From NCBI GenBank assembly GCA_019417325.1, contig DXVO01000028.1, positions 1 through 64,000 on the forward strand: a DNA stretch of 64,000 nucleotides, read 5' to 3'. This DNA comes from Parabacteroides sp. (lineage in GTDB: Bacteria; Bacteroidota; Bacteroidia; Bacteroidales; Tannerellaceae). The number at the start of each line of letters is the position of its first letter. Within the stretch, counting starts at the first letter, position 1. The notes under the pieces were generated by a model. That model made no database searches, had not been told where the DNA came from, and was given only the letters and a program-made list of their open reading frames with translations. A program made the position numbers and the translations under genes. Positions 33,271 through 40,817 of the stretch are shown here, piece after piece.

Positions 33271-35163
33271 ATGATGATAAAAAACTACCCCTTTACTTTT
33301 ATTTTAATACTAATGTTTTTGTTTACTGCCTGCAAGCAGAAACAAGAAATAGATGTACTGGTTATCGGTGGAGGAGCGAGTGGAATCGCTGCCGGTATCC
33401 AAGCTGCACGAATGGAAGTCCCAACCCTTATTTTAGAAGAGTACGAATGGCTGGGCGGTGCCCTCACTTCCGCCGGAGTAAGCTGCATCGACGGATGTTA
33501 CAAACTGCCTTCCGGACTATTCGGTGAATTCCGGAACAAATTAATCAACCACTATGGAAATGAAAATGCCATGCACACCTCCTGGGTATCGGCAATAGCA
33601 GCCGAACCTTCAGCCATGAACAAAGTCTTACAGGAAATGGCTAATGCCGAACCTTTCCTCAATATCCGGTATAAATCAGTGGTTCAGGAAATAAAAAAGG
33701 CCCCCAAAGGATGGACGGTTACTTATAAAGACAGGAACAATGACCTGCAAACCATTCACACCCGGATATTGATAGACGGGACGGAACTGGGGGACGTTGC
33801 CAAAATGTGTGGTGTGAAATATGATATAGGAATGGATGCACGCGACACCACCGGCGAAGCGATTGCACCGGAAAAAGCAAACGAGATCATTCAAGACATC
33901 ACCTATGTCGCCATACTGAAAGATTATGGCAAAGATGTTATCATTCCCGAACCGGAAGGTTACAACCCTTCTCTTTTTTATTGCACCTGTAAAACACACC
34001 TTTGTACCAATTTTCAAAAAGGAAGTCATTTATGGGACTGCGACCGGATGATGAGCTATGGCAAACTGCCAAACAACAAATACATGTTGAACTGGCCTAT
34101 TGAAGGAAACGACTATTATGCCAACCTGATAGAACTTTCTCCCAAAGAGCGGGAAAATGTTTTGAAAAAAGCGAAAAACTTCACGCTTTGTTATCTCTAC
34201 TATTTACAAACCGCATTAGGATACAATACCCTCGGGCTGGCAGACGACGAGTTTCCTACAGCCGACAGACTGCCGTTTATCCCTTACAACCGCGAATCAC
34301 GCCGTATTCATGGCAAAGTCCGCTTCACATTGAATGATATTACTGCTCCATATACACAATCTCAAAAACTATACCGCACAGCAATTGCCGTAGGCGACTA
34401 TCCGGTAGACCATCATCATGGTCGCTATCAGGGACAGACTGAACTACCAGATTTGCAATTTTATCCGGTACCTTCGTTCGGATTGCCTTTGGGTACCCTG
34501 ATTCCCGAAAATACCGATGACCTGATTGTAACAGAAAAGTCCATTTCCGTATCCAACCTTGCCAATGGAACTACCCGCCTGCAACCGGTATTAATGGAAA
34601 TAGGCCAGGCTGCAGGGGCTTTGGCTGCACTGGCAGTAAAAAAAGATCTGAAAGTGGCGGAAGTTCCGGTACGGAGAGTCCAACGTGCCTTGTTAAATGC
34701 GAATTGCTATCTATTACCTTACCTCGACCTTCCGGTTCAGGACAAATATTTCAAAGCGGTACAACGGATTGGTGCCACCGGTATTTTGAAAGGGCGCGGA
34801 ACGCATAGCGGCTGGGCAAATCAAACTTGGTTCGATGCGGATTCCTGCCTGACAGCCAACGCTCTGCTACCAGAGTTGAAAGATTATTATCCGGATATCG
34901 ATCTCGCCCCGTCCGATAAACCGGCAAGTGTCTATGAAGCCTTTGAACTGATTGAAGAAATCCGCCTGATCGTAGAAGATGCAAGCCATAAGGAAGTAGA
35001 TATTTCTCCTGAACTTGCCAGCAACTTATGGAAAACAGTAGGACTGACGGATTATAACCCCAACCGCACAATCAGCCGGAAAGAATTTGCTGTTTTATTA
35101 GATACGATTATCGATCCCTTCAACAGTGAACCGATTGATATTACAGGAGAAATAATGGAATGA
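33271..35163 (+). CDS. FAD-dependent oxidoreductase lipoprotein (PF12831-like)
   Basis: 630 residues. Lipoprotein signal with Cys21 (FLFTAC). The FAD Rossmann motif IDVLVIGGGASGIAAGIQAA begins at about 26, followed by LEEYEWLGGALTSAGVSCID, ILIDGTELGDVAKMCGVKYD and, near the end of the FAD domain, LQPVLMEIGQAAGALAALAV. The last ~130 residues (KAVQRIGATGILKGRG, ISRKEFAVLLDTIIDPF) resemble an S-layer-homology-like module. It follows the double FAD gene by 29 bp and probably acts in the same periplasmic or surface pathway. The substrate is unknown. Confidence 0.83.
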   Translation: MMIKNYPFTFILILMFLFTACKQKQEIDVLVIGGGASGIAAGIQAARMEVPTLILEEYEWLGGALTSAGVSCIDGCYKLPSGLFGEFRNKLINHYGNENAMHTSWVSAIAAEPSAMNKVLQEMANAEPFLNIRYKSVVQEIKKAPKGWTVTYKDRNNDLQTIHTRILIDGTELGDVAKMCGVKYDIGMDARDTTGEAIAPEKANEIIQDITYVAILKDYGKDVIIPEPEGYNPSLFYCTCKTHLCTNFQKGSHLWDCDRMMSYGKLPNNKYMLNWPIEGNDYYANLIELSPKERENVLKKAKNFTLCYLYYLQTALGYNTLGLADDEFPTADRLPFIPYNRESRRIHGKVRFTLNDITAPYTQSQKLYRTAIAVGDYPVDHHHGRYQGQTELPDLQFYPVPSFGLPLGTLIPENTDDLIVTEKSISVSNLANGTTRLQPVLMEIGQAAGALAALAVKKDLKVAEVPVRRVQRALLNANCYLLPYLDLPVQDKYFKAVQRIGATGILKGRGTHSGWANQTWFDADSCLTANALLPELKDYYPDIDLAPSDKPASVYEAFELIEEIRLIVEDASHKEVDISPELASNLWKTVGLTDYNPNRTISRKEFAVLLDTIIDPFNSEPIDITGEIME

Positions 35164-35305
35164 TGTATATGCAAAATAGAATTTATCCGCCAACTACATA
35201 AATACAGGGATGGAACTGCTAAGATTAACATTAAAATACTGTTACCGGTAACAGTTCTTCGCGATGAGAAGTAATATGAATTATTCATGAGATATATTTT
35301 TCATT

Positions 35306-35371
35306 CATAGTTATGGTTTTCCGAAATCATAACTATGATTTTCAAAAACCATAACTATGAGTTTGTTTTAT
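35306..35371. repeat. 22-nt tandem palindromic repeat array
   Basis: Three units at exact 22-nt spacing (35306, 35328, 35350), starting CATAGTTATG, CATAACTATG and CATAACTATG. The first and third also form a 15-bp inverted repeat (35306-35320 with 35345-35359). The array lies 142 bp after the FAD operon. The rest of 35164-35305 shows nothing else clear. Confidence 0.7.
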
Positions 35372-35407
35372 GTATGATTGGAACAATACGCTGAAAAGAA
35401 TTCGTTG

Positions 35408-35603
35408 AGTCCAATTAAGACTACGTTAAGATTTCACAAATATATAAAGATATTACTACATATTAATACCATAAGCCTTTGATTATTAATACTTATTGCT
35501 TATAGAAAAATTTCAAAATCGTGAGGATTTATGAATCTCAACAACTTTCACGGCATGAAATTTATTAAGATATCCTAATTTTTAACGTAGTCTTAAGTGA
35601 ACT
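35408..35603. repeat. Putative invertible promoter segment 2 (23-nt inverted repeats)
   Basis: Left arm 35408-35430 and right arm 35581-35603 match as inverted repeats at 20 of 23 positions, with a perfect 15-bp core TTAAGACTACGTTAA (35415-35429 with 35582-35596). The segment is 196 bp, against 195 bp in cassette 1. Its interior shares several blocks with cassette 1 (CAAATATATAAA, CCTTTGATT, CTTATAGAA, CTTTCACGG). The adhesin gene starts 128 bp to the right. Confidence 0.68.
35437..35444 (-). promoter_or_regulatory. -7 box inside invertible segment 2, facing away from the adhesin
   Basis: TATATTTG on the minus strand, a perfect TAnnTTTG, 6 nt inside the left arm as in segment 1. No -33 TTTG is seen. 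Confidence 0.48.
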
Positions 35604-35656
35604 GCCGATTTTATAATCCATCCGATTAGATAGTAATCAGAGGTAAATAGATTTTT

Positions 35657-35687
35657 GACGCGGATGCCGCGAAAAACGCGGATTAAA
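35657..35687. repeat. Half copy of a REP-like GACGCGGAT element
   Basis: GACGCGGATGCCGCGAAAAA followed by CGCGGATTAAA closely resembles one arm of the 35-bp inverted repeat at 56405-56491. It lies in the 5' leader region of adhesin 2. Confidence 0.6.
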
Positions 35688-35731
35688 GATTACGGGAATA
35701 GGGTAATAACAAACACAAACAATAAATATCT

Positions 35732-38608
35732 ATGAAGATGAAAACAGAACTACAAGGTCTATGTCCCTCTATCAGACCGGTACAGGCACTCGCGGCAAGT
35801 ATATATCTGCTTGCTGCTGTGCTGTTTGCCTCCTGTACGGCAGAGGTGGACAAAACAGACCGCTCTACAGAAAAGGCGGGCAGTGCTAACAAACGTGAGG
35901 TACTTCTTTCCTTTAAGAACAAACTCTCAGTGAAAACAACCAAGGCGGAGACTAAAGCAGATGCTCTCATTGCCACCGAAGCGGAGAATGAAATTACAAC
36001 TCTGGATATCTATGTATTCGGAGCAAAAGCAGAAGGTGACGCCTATACTTTCCGCGAACGGTTCTCCTATCGACAGGACGGTTCGGCACTTCCGGCAGGA
36101 GCGAAAGAACTCAATCTTACACCAAGTACGGATAATGCAACCACTACCGCATTGCTGGAACTGCAAAAAGGCTTATTCGTTCGCCTTTATTGTATTGCCA
36201 ATCAAACAGACTTGATTAATCCGGTCGATGGAAATATAGTAGCAGATACTTATTTTACTCCGCTTACTTACGATATAGAAACGGGACTCCTGACAGATGG
36301 TATCCCAACCGAGCTACAATTTCAGAAATTCCATTCCCCACTACTGACCAATGACTCCCCGGCATTAGGCTTACCCCTCCCAATGACTGGCGCACAAACG
36401 ACTCCTATCGATTTAACAGACTTCGGTTCCTCGGCACGTGTACAGGTAGGTTTTAAATTGACTCGTACAATGGCACGCTTCGATGTAAGCAATATAGAGG
36501 CTGACTCTAAATTCCATCTGGAATCTATCTCTATGGGTAACGGACGGAGAGGAACCACCTTCTTTCCGGTTAAGGTATATGGTGCAACTCCTGCTGTAGA
36601 CGGGGAGTTAATTACTTATCCGGCACGTGCTTTTGAAGGGGATAAAGCAAATACAGGCTTGCAGGTATCCGCTTTCTACAGTTATCCAAGTTTGTTGGAA
36701 GATGAAGGTTACCTGATTCTGAACGGTACTTATCAGGTAAACCTGACGGAGAAGAAAGAGGTAACTTATCAGATTCCTTTCAAGCAACAAACTGCCGATG
36801 GAGGCTCGGTTGAATTGGAAATCAACCCCAATCATCGGTATACTATCGGTATCACTAAGGCAGACGAATACAGTTTGGATTTCTCTCTGGATGTGAACGA
36901 ATGGGATGAAGGAGGTAATTTGGACGAGTACGACCCGAATGCAGGCACTGACGGCTCAGGTACTACCATTATTATTTCTGATGCTCTGAAGGATAAGATA
37001 AGTTATGATGCCACTACCCGTATTGTAACAATGAGAACATTGAATGCCGGGGATGGCTTTACGGTTGAAGTAGGAACCGGAAGTGAACCCAAGTTGCAGA
37101 AAAACTATCCCGGCAGTGTGGCAGCCCGGCAATACGACTGGCTGGAAGTAAGTACGGCAACCCCTGTTACCAAAGCTGCCGTTTCGGGTTATCAATATGC
37201 AGTATCGGTTAAAGCCGGTTATGATAAGGATGATTATCCGAAAGCCGTCCTTCGCTTTACAAATGGGATGAACGGAGATGAAAATATAGTAATAGTAGAA
37301 CCCAGCGGAGCCCCCAGCCTGAACTCTCCTGCTGCTGTAGCCCTCCATGCCAATGCGGATAATACTATCCCGAAACTAACAATCACCGGCAAAAGTATCG
37401 GTGGTTCCACCATAGAAGGTCCTGAGTGGTTGACCTATAAAACAACAAGCTCAGATAAAATAGATTTCTCTTATGTCATCGAACTGAATCCTTCTAAAGC
37501 AAACTTCCCCGATGCATTGCCTTCTGCACAGACCATCACGATTAAGAACAAAACGGATGCAAGTAAGACTACCGAAGTAACGGTTAGTTTTACAGAGGCG
37601 GACGCATGGTTGGCGGAAGACCTTGCAAACTATAATGAAAAGACATCAGACGGATATCGTGTGAAAACAATAGGAAAAACGATGACTGTATCTTTCTATG
37701 GGATGTTTGCCGCCCCTGAATTATCTACTTCTTACGATGCCACTTATTGTTCCCCAAAGAACAATGGAAATACATGGCTAAACAATTCCAAACTGTTAAA
37801 AACAGAGGTTGTTAACAACCGTCGCAAATATACTTACCATATAGAAGTGGCGGAATCAAGTGGAACGGATGCAGCATACCAGCTTCATAAGGCAACCATG
37901 AATATCACACATAATGGGAATACTGTTAAATCTTATACTCTCTGGCGTGGTGCTTCTTATGTGGGTTATCCGATGGGGAGTGCCAGTGCTTCTCCTTATT
38001 ATACAGCTATCAGGAAAGGTTCTTACTATTGGGCTCCCGTCAATTGCGGTGCAACCCGCGTGGCTCAGGCTGGTGACGGAAAAAGTCCCGGAACAGTAGC
38101 CGGAATCGGCAATATCTACCAGTGGGGGCGTCAGGATGCCACAAACCATGGTGGTTCTACCGCTTCCGGTCCTACAAGTAATTCCAAACCCAATAATAAT
38201 ACCTTTTATAAGGCGCCCAACAACCCTTACAACTGGTTCAACAGCCAAAATAACAGTTTGTGGAACGGTAGCAGCAAAGGAGTAAACGACCCTTGCCCGG
38301 CAGGATACCGTGTACCTACTATAGATGAATTAATGTCTATCGGTAATGCGACCAATTATGATAACAGCGGCGGTTTATTCAAAGTAAATGCAGAGAGCGG
38401 CTACCCCCAGCTCGTTTTGCCTGCTGCGGGCTTTCGCCGCTATGCAGACGGTTCGTCCGACGATCAGGGTTCCCGAGGCTACTTCTGGTCATCGTCGATT
38501 CCGTCGAGTAGTACGAACGTCAGCAGCGTGAACTTCAACAGTGCTACGTTGAGCCAAGGTACGAACTACAGGGCGGACGGGTTTTCCGTTCGCTGTTTGC
38601 AAGAATAA
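35732..38608 (+). CDS. Large fimbrillin-like lipoprotein adhesin with C-terminal FISUMP domain (cassette 2)
   Basis: 958 residues, paralogue of the 960-residue adhesin at 15333. Same lipoprotein signal (Cys35, AAVLFASC), same fimbrillin-like front (NKREVLLSFKNKLSVKTTKA, LTRTMARFDVSNIEADSKFH, NHRYTIGITKADEYSLDF) and same FISUMP end (YYWAPVNCGATRVAQAGD, IYQWGRQD, NDPCPAGYRVPTIDELMSIG, YFWSSS, SVRCLQE). The stretch at about 410-640 differs most from the paralogue, so this is probably the exposed variable region. The role as a surface or fimbrial tip adhesin is inferred. Expression is probably phase-variable through 35408-35603. A start two codons later (35738) is equally possible. Confidence 0.85.
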   Translation: MKMKTELQGLCPSIRPVQALAASIYLLAAVLFASCTAEVDKTDRSTEKAGSANKREVLLSFKNKLSVKTTKAETKADALIATEAENEITTLDIYVFGAKAEGDAYTFRERFSYRQDGSALPAGAKELNLTPSTDNATTTALLELQKGLFVRLYCIANQTDLINPVDGNIVADTYFTPLTYDIETGLLTDGIPTELQFQKFHSPLLTNDSPALGLPLPMTGAQTTPIDLTDFGSSARVQVGFKLTRTMARFDVSNIEADSKFHLESISMGNGRRGTTFFPVKVYGATPAVDGELITYPARAFEGDKANTGLQVSAFYSYPSLLEDEGYLILNGTYQVNLTEKKEVTYQIPFKQQTADGGSVELEINPNHRYTIGITKADEYSLDFSLDVNEWDEGGNLDEYDPNAGTDGSGTTIIISDALKDKISYDATTRIVTMRTLNAGDGFTVEVGTGSEPKLQKNYPGSVAARQYDWLEVSTATPVTKAAVSGYQYAVSVKAGYDKDDYPKAVLRFTNGMNGDENIVIVEPSGAPSLNSPAAVALHANADNTIPKLTITGKSIGGSTIEGPEWLTYKTTSSDKIDFSYVIELNPSKANFPDALPSAQTITIKNKTDASKTTEVTVSFTEADAWLAEDLANYNEKTSDGYRVKTIGKTMTVSFYGMFAAPELSTSYDATYCSPKNNGNTWLNNSKLLKTEVVNNRRKYTYHIEVAESSGTDAAYQLHKATMNITHNGNTVKSYTLWRGASYVGYPMGSASASPYYTAIRKGSYYWAPVNCGATRVAQAGDGKSPGTVAGIGNIYQWGRQDATNHGGSTASGPTSNSKPNNNTFYKAPNNPYNWFNSQNNSLWNGSSKGVNDPCPAGYRVPTIDELMSIGNATNYDNSGGLFKVNAESGYPQLVLPAAGFRRYADGSSDDQGSRGYFWSSSIPSSSTNVSSVNFNSATLSQGTNYRADGFSVRCLQE

Positions 38609-38693
38609 AAAAGGTCGGCGAATTAGCTAAGGCTGTTCTTCGGTTGTCGACCGCATTCGATTTATTTAATTTACCTCCCCGGAGGTATCCAAT

Positions 38694-38732
38694 AGCAGGA
38701 TACAGTGCTGCAAAACAGTGCTGTGTCCTGCT
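38694..38732. terminator. Long hairpin between adhesin 2 and nagA
   Basis: AGCAGGATACAGTGCTG (38694-38710) pairs along all 17 positions (three as G-U) with CAGTGCTGTGTCCTGCT (38716-38732); the loop is 5 nt. A competing hairpin, GCTTTCGC with GGCGAAGC, follows directly. There is no long T-run, so this may be an RNA structure in a leader rather than a plain terminator. Confidence 0.5.
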
Positions 38733-38780
38733 TTCGCTGGCAGGCGAAGCAATTTCAATAGAAGATAAATACCTTTTGAT

Positions 38781-38788
38781 TACATTTG
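38781..38788 (+). promoter_or_regulatory. -7 box of nagA
   Basis: TACATTTG matches TAnnTTTG, 40 nt before the nagA ATG. The -33 box is weak. Confidence 0.42.
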
Positions 38789-38828
38789 TACGTTCCGGAA
38801 AAAATAAAACACCGGATAAAAACATACA

Positions 38829-39995
38829 ATGAAGGACAAAATATATCAGATTATAAACGGCAACGTGCTTACTCCTTCGGGATGGCTGAAAGAAGGTTGC
38901 ATAGTTTTGAAAGACGGGAAAATAGCGGAAGTTTCCACAACCACCCCACCCATTGAAGGAGCCATTGTAATCGATGCCGCCGGACTGTTTGTTACCCCGG
39001 GCTGTATCGATATGCATGTGCATGGCGGTGGCGGACACGATTTCCTGGAAACTACACCGGATGCATTCAATGCCGTGACAAAGGCACATGCCCTGCATGG
39101 TACGACAGCCCTGTATGCAACCCTGGCAGTTTTCTCTCCCGATACACTCCGGCAGGCCATACAAACCTGCGAATATATACAGGCACACCCAACCGGCGGA
39201 GCCAGTGTTATCGGACTTCACCTCGAAGGCAATTATCTGAACGACAAAATGAAAGGCGGACAGCCACCCGAATATATCTCCCTTCCATGCCCGGAAGAGT
39301 ACAAGGCAATACTCGATTCCACATCATGCATCAAACGATGGAGTGCAGCACCGGAACTACCGGGTGCTCTGGACTTTGCCAGATATGTTTCCCAACGGGG
39401 CGTAGTGGTATCGCTGGCACATACCACCGCCGGCTACAAAGAAGTAAAAGCCGGTTATGAGGCAGGTTTTACCCATGTCACTCATTTCTATAATGCCATG
39501 ACAGGATTACATAAAGACAGGGAGTATAAACACGAAGGCACAATTGAAAGTATTTACCTGATAGACGGAATGACAGTAGAAGTGATTGCAGACGGTATCC
39601 ACGTCCCCCCGGCATTATTAAAGCTGGTTTACAAATTCAAAGGAGTGGAGCGCACGGCACTGGTTACGGATTCGATGGCGGCAGGCGCCTGCCGGGAAAC
39701 CTCCCGCATCTTCGACCCGCGCGTCATTATAGAAGACGGAGTTTGCAAACTTGCAGACCATTCGGCTCTGGCTGGAAGTATTGCTACTGCCGATAGATTG
39801 ATACGAACAATGGTGGAACAGGCAGAAATCCCACTGGAAGATGCCGTACGAATGGCATCGGAAACTCCCGCACGAATCATGGGAATACTCGACCGGAAAG
39901 GGACGATTGAACCGGGAAAAGATGCAGACATTATTATTTTCGACGAAGACATAAACATAAAGGACACCTTCGTGGAAGGAAAGCAGGTTTTATAA
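38829..39995 (+). CDS. nagA: N-acetylglucosamine-6-phosphate deacetylase
   Basis: 388 residues of the amidohydrolase superfamily. The metal and catalytic motifs are in order: VTPGCIDMHVHGGGGHDF, IGLHLEGNYLN, SLAHTTAGYKEV, THFYNAMTGLH and ALVTDSMAAG with the catalytic Asp; it closes with GTIEPGKDADIIIFDED. It removes acetate from GlcNAc-6-P to give glucosamine-6-P for glycolysis or cell-wall synthesis. The gene stands alone, with no nagB beside it. It could work with the GH109 and other host-glycan enzymes of this genome, but nothing links them directly. Confidence 0.95.
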   Translation: MKDKIYQIINGNVLTPSGWLKEGCIVLKDGKIAEVSTTTPPIEGAIVIDAAGLFVTPGCIDMHVHGGGGHDFLETTPDAFNAVTKAHALHGTTALYATLAVFSPDTLRQAIQTCEYIQAHPTGGASVIGLHLEGNYLNDKMKGGQPPEYISLPCPEEYKAILDSTSCIKRWSAAPELPGALDFARYVSQRGVVVSLAHTTAGYKEVKAGYEAGFTHVTHFYNAMTGLHKDREYKHEGTIESIYLIDGMTVEVIADGIHVPPALLKLVYKFKGVERTALVTDSMAAGACRETSRIFDPRVIIEDGVCKLADHSALAGSIATADRLIRTMVEQAEIPLEDAVRMASETPARIMGILDRKGTIEPGKDADIIIFDEDINIKDTFVEGKQVL

Positions 39996-40014
39996 CGCAA
40001 GGCATAAAAACGAC

Positions 40015-40042
40015 AAAGCCACTTCCTCACGGAGGTGACTTT
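40015..40042. terminator. Terminator between convergent nagA and dps
   Basis: AAAGCCACTTCC (40015-40026) and GGAGGTGACTTT (40031-40042) form a 12-position stem with two non-Watson-Crick positions and a 4-nt loop. A and T ends on the two sides suit both directions. Confidence 0.6.
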
Positions 40043-40083
40043 GATCAAACGCAATGAATAAAATATTAATAATCACTTACACA

Positions 40084-40575
40084 TCATGATTTTTTGCAAG
40101 TACCGGTAGAGAATGCAACCAGCATCCAAACCAGTTTTTCCTGTTCTTTCAGGTAATCACTCATCAAAGCTACAGTAGCTTCGTCGCCGGCTTCGGAAGC
40201 CAAAGAGAGCAATTTACGTTCTTCAGCAATAAACTGTCCGTAGGTTTCGAGGATGTTCTTCAAAGCCTCATCGCCGCAAGATACACCGGAAACTTCTTTT
40301 ACACGTGCCACTTTCAGATATTCGCTGAATTTATTAGCAGGTTCGCCACCCAACATCAGGATACGTTCAGCCAGTTCGTCCACCTTTTCTGCGGCATCAT
40401 TGTACATCTCTTCAAATTTACTGTGAAGGATGAAGAAACCATGTCCTTTGATGTTCCAGTGGAAACCGCGAAGATTTGTATAAAACACTTGGTAGTCGGC
40501 CAATAATTGCTGTAAAGCAGCTACTACGTTATTTACTGATGATTCGTTCAAATGGAGATAATCTAATGTTTTCAT
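40084..40575 (-). CDS. dps: Dps-family DNA-binding ferritin-like protein
   Basis: 163 residues. The ferroxidase site of Dps is present: His39 (LRGFHWNIKG), His51, Asp66 and Glu70 (KVDELAERIL), the same spacing as in Listeria Dps. It forms a 12-subunit shell that oxidises iron with peroxide and protects DNA. The upstream region carries a full Bacteroides promoter (40620-40651) and a near-perfect OxyR site (40672-40708), and oxyR itself lies 1.5 kb away. Control by OxyR is established for dps in Bacteroides fragilis and is strongly indicated here. Confidence 0.95.
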   Translation of the reverse strand: MKTLDYLHLNESSVNNVVAALQQLLADYQVFYTNLRGFHWNIKGHGFFILHSKFEEMYNDAAEKVDELAERILMLGGEPANKFSEYLKVARVKEVSGVSCGDEALKNILETYGQFIAEERKLLSLASEAGDEATVALMSDYLKEQEKLVWMLVAFSTGTCKKS

Positions 40576-40619
40576 ATTACGATTCTTTTAATTGTTATAC
40601 TTTTGTTTTTCTTATACTG

Positions 40620-40651
40620 CAAAGATACGGCAGATGTAAACACCTGTCAAA
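40620..40651 (-). promoter_or_regulatory. dps promoter
   Basis: On the minus strand: TTTG (40651-40648), 20-nt spacer, TATCTTTG (40627-40620). It matches the Bacteroides consensus exactly. Confidence 0.8.
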
Positions 40652-40671
40652 CAGATAATTTTTATATCAAC

Positions 40672-40708
40672 ATAGATAGTATCTATTACATTAATAGCTT
40701 TCAACAAT
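40672..40708. promoter_or_regulatory. OxyR operator upstream of dps
   Basis: ATAGATAGTATCTAT (40672-40686), 7 nt, then ATAGCTTTCAACAAT (40694-40708). The first half fits ATAGntnnnanCTAT exactly; the second has CAAT for CTAT. It ends 21 bp upstream of the dps -33 box, a normal place for an activator. purT is divergent, so OxyR could affect both. Confidence 0.72.
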
Positions 40709-40744
40709 CATCTGTTCCCCATATGAAGAACGAGATAAAAAACA

Positions 40745-40752
40745 TACCTTTG
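40745..40752 (+). promoter_or_regulatory. -7 box of purT
   Basis: TACCTTTG matches TAnnTTTG, 65 nt before the ATG. The -33 box is unclear. Confidence 0.42.
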
Positions 40753-40817
40753 TATGCTTAAAAAATAAAAAGGTTCGTAAACCCTATTTTATATAACCCA
40801 ATAATAAGAATTATAGT

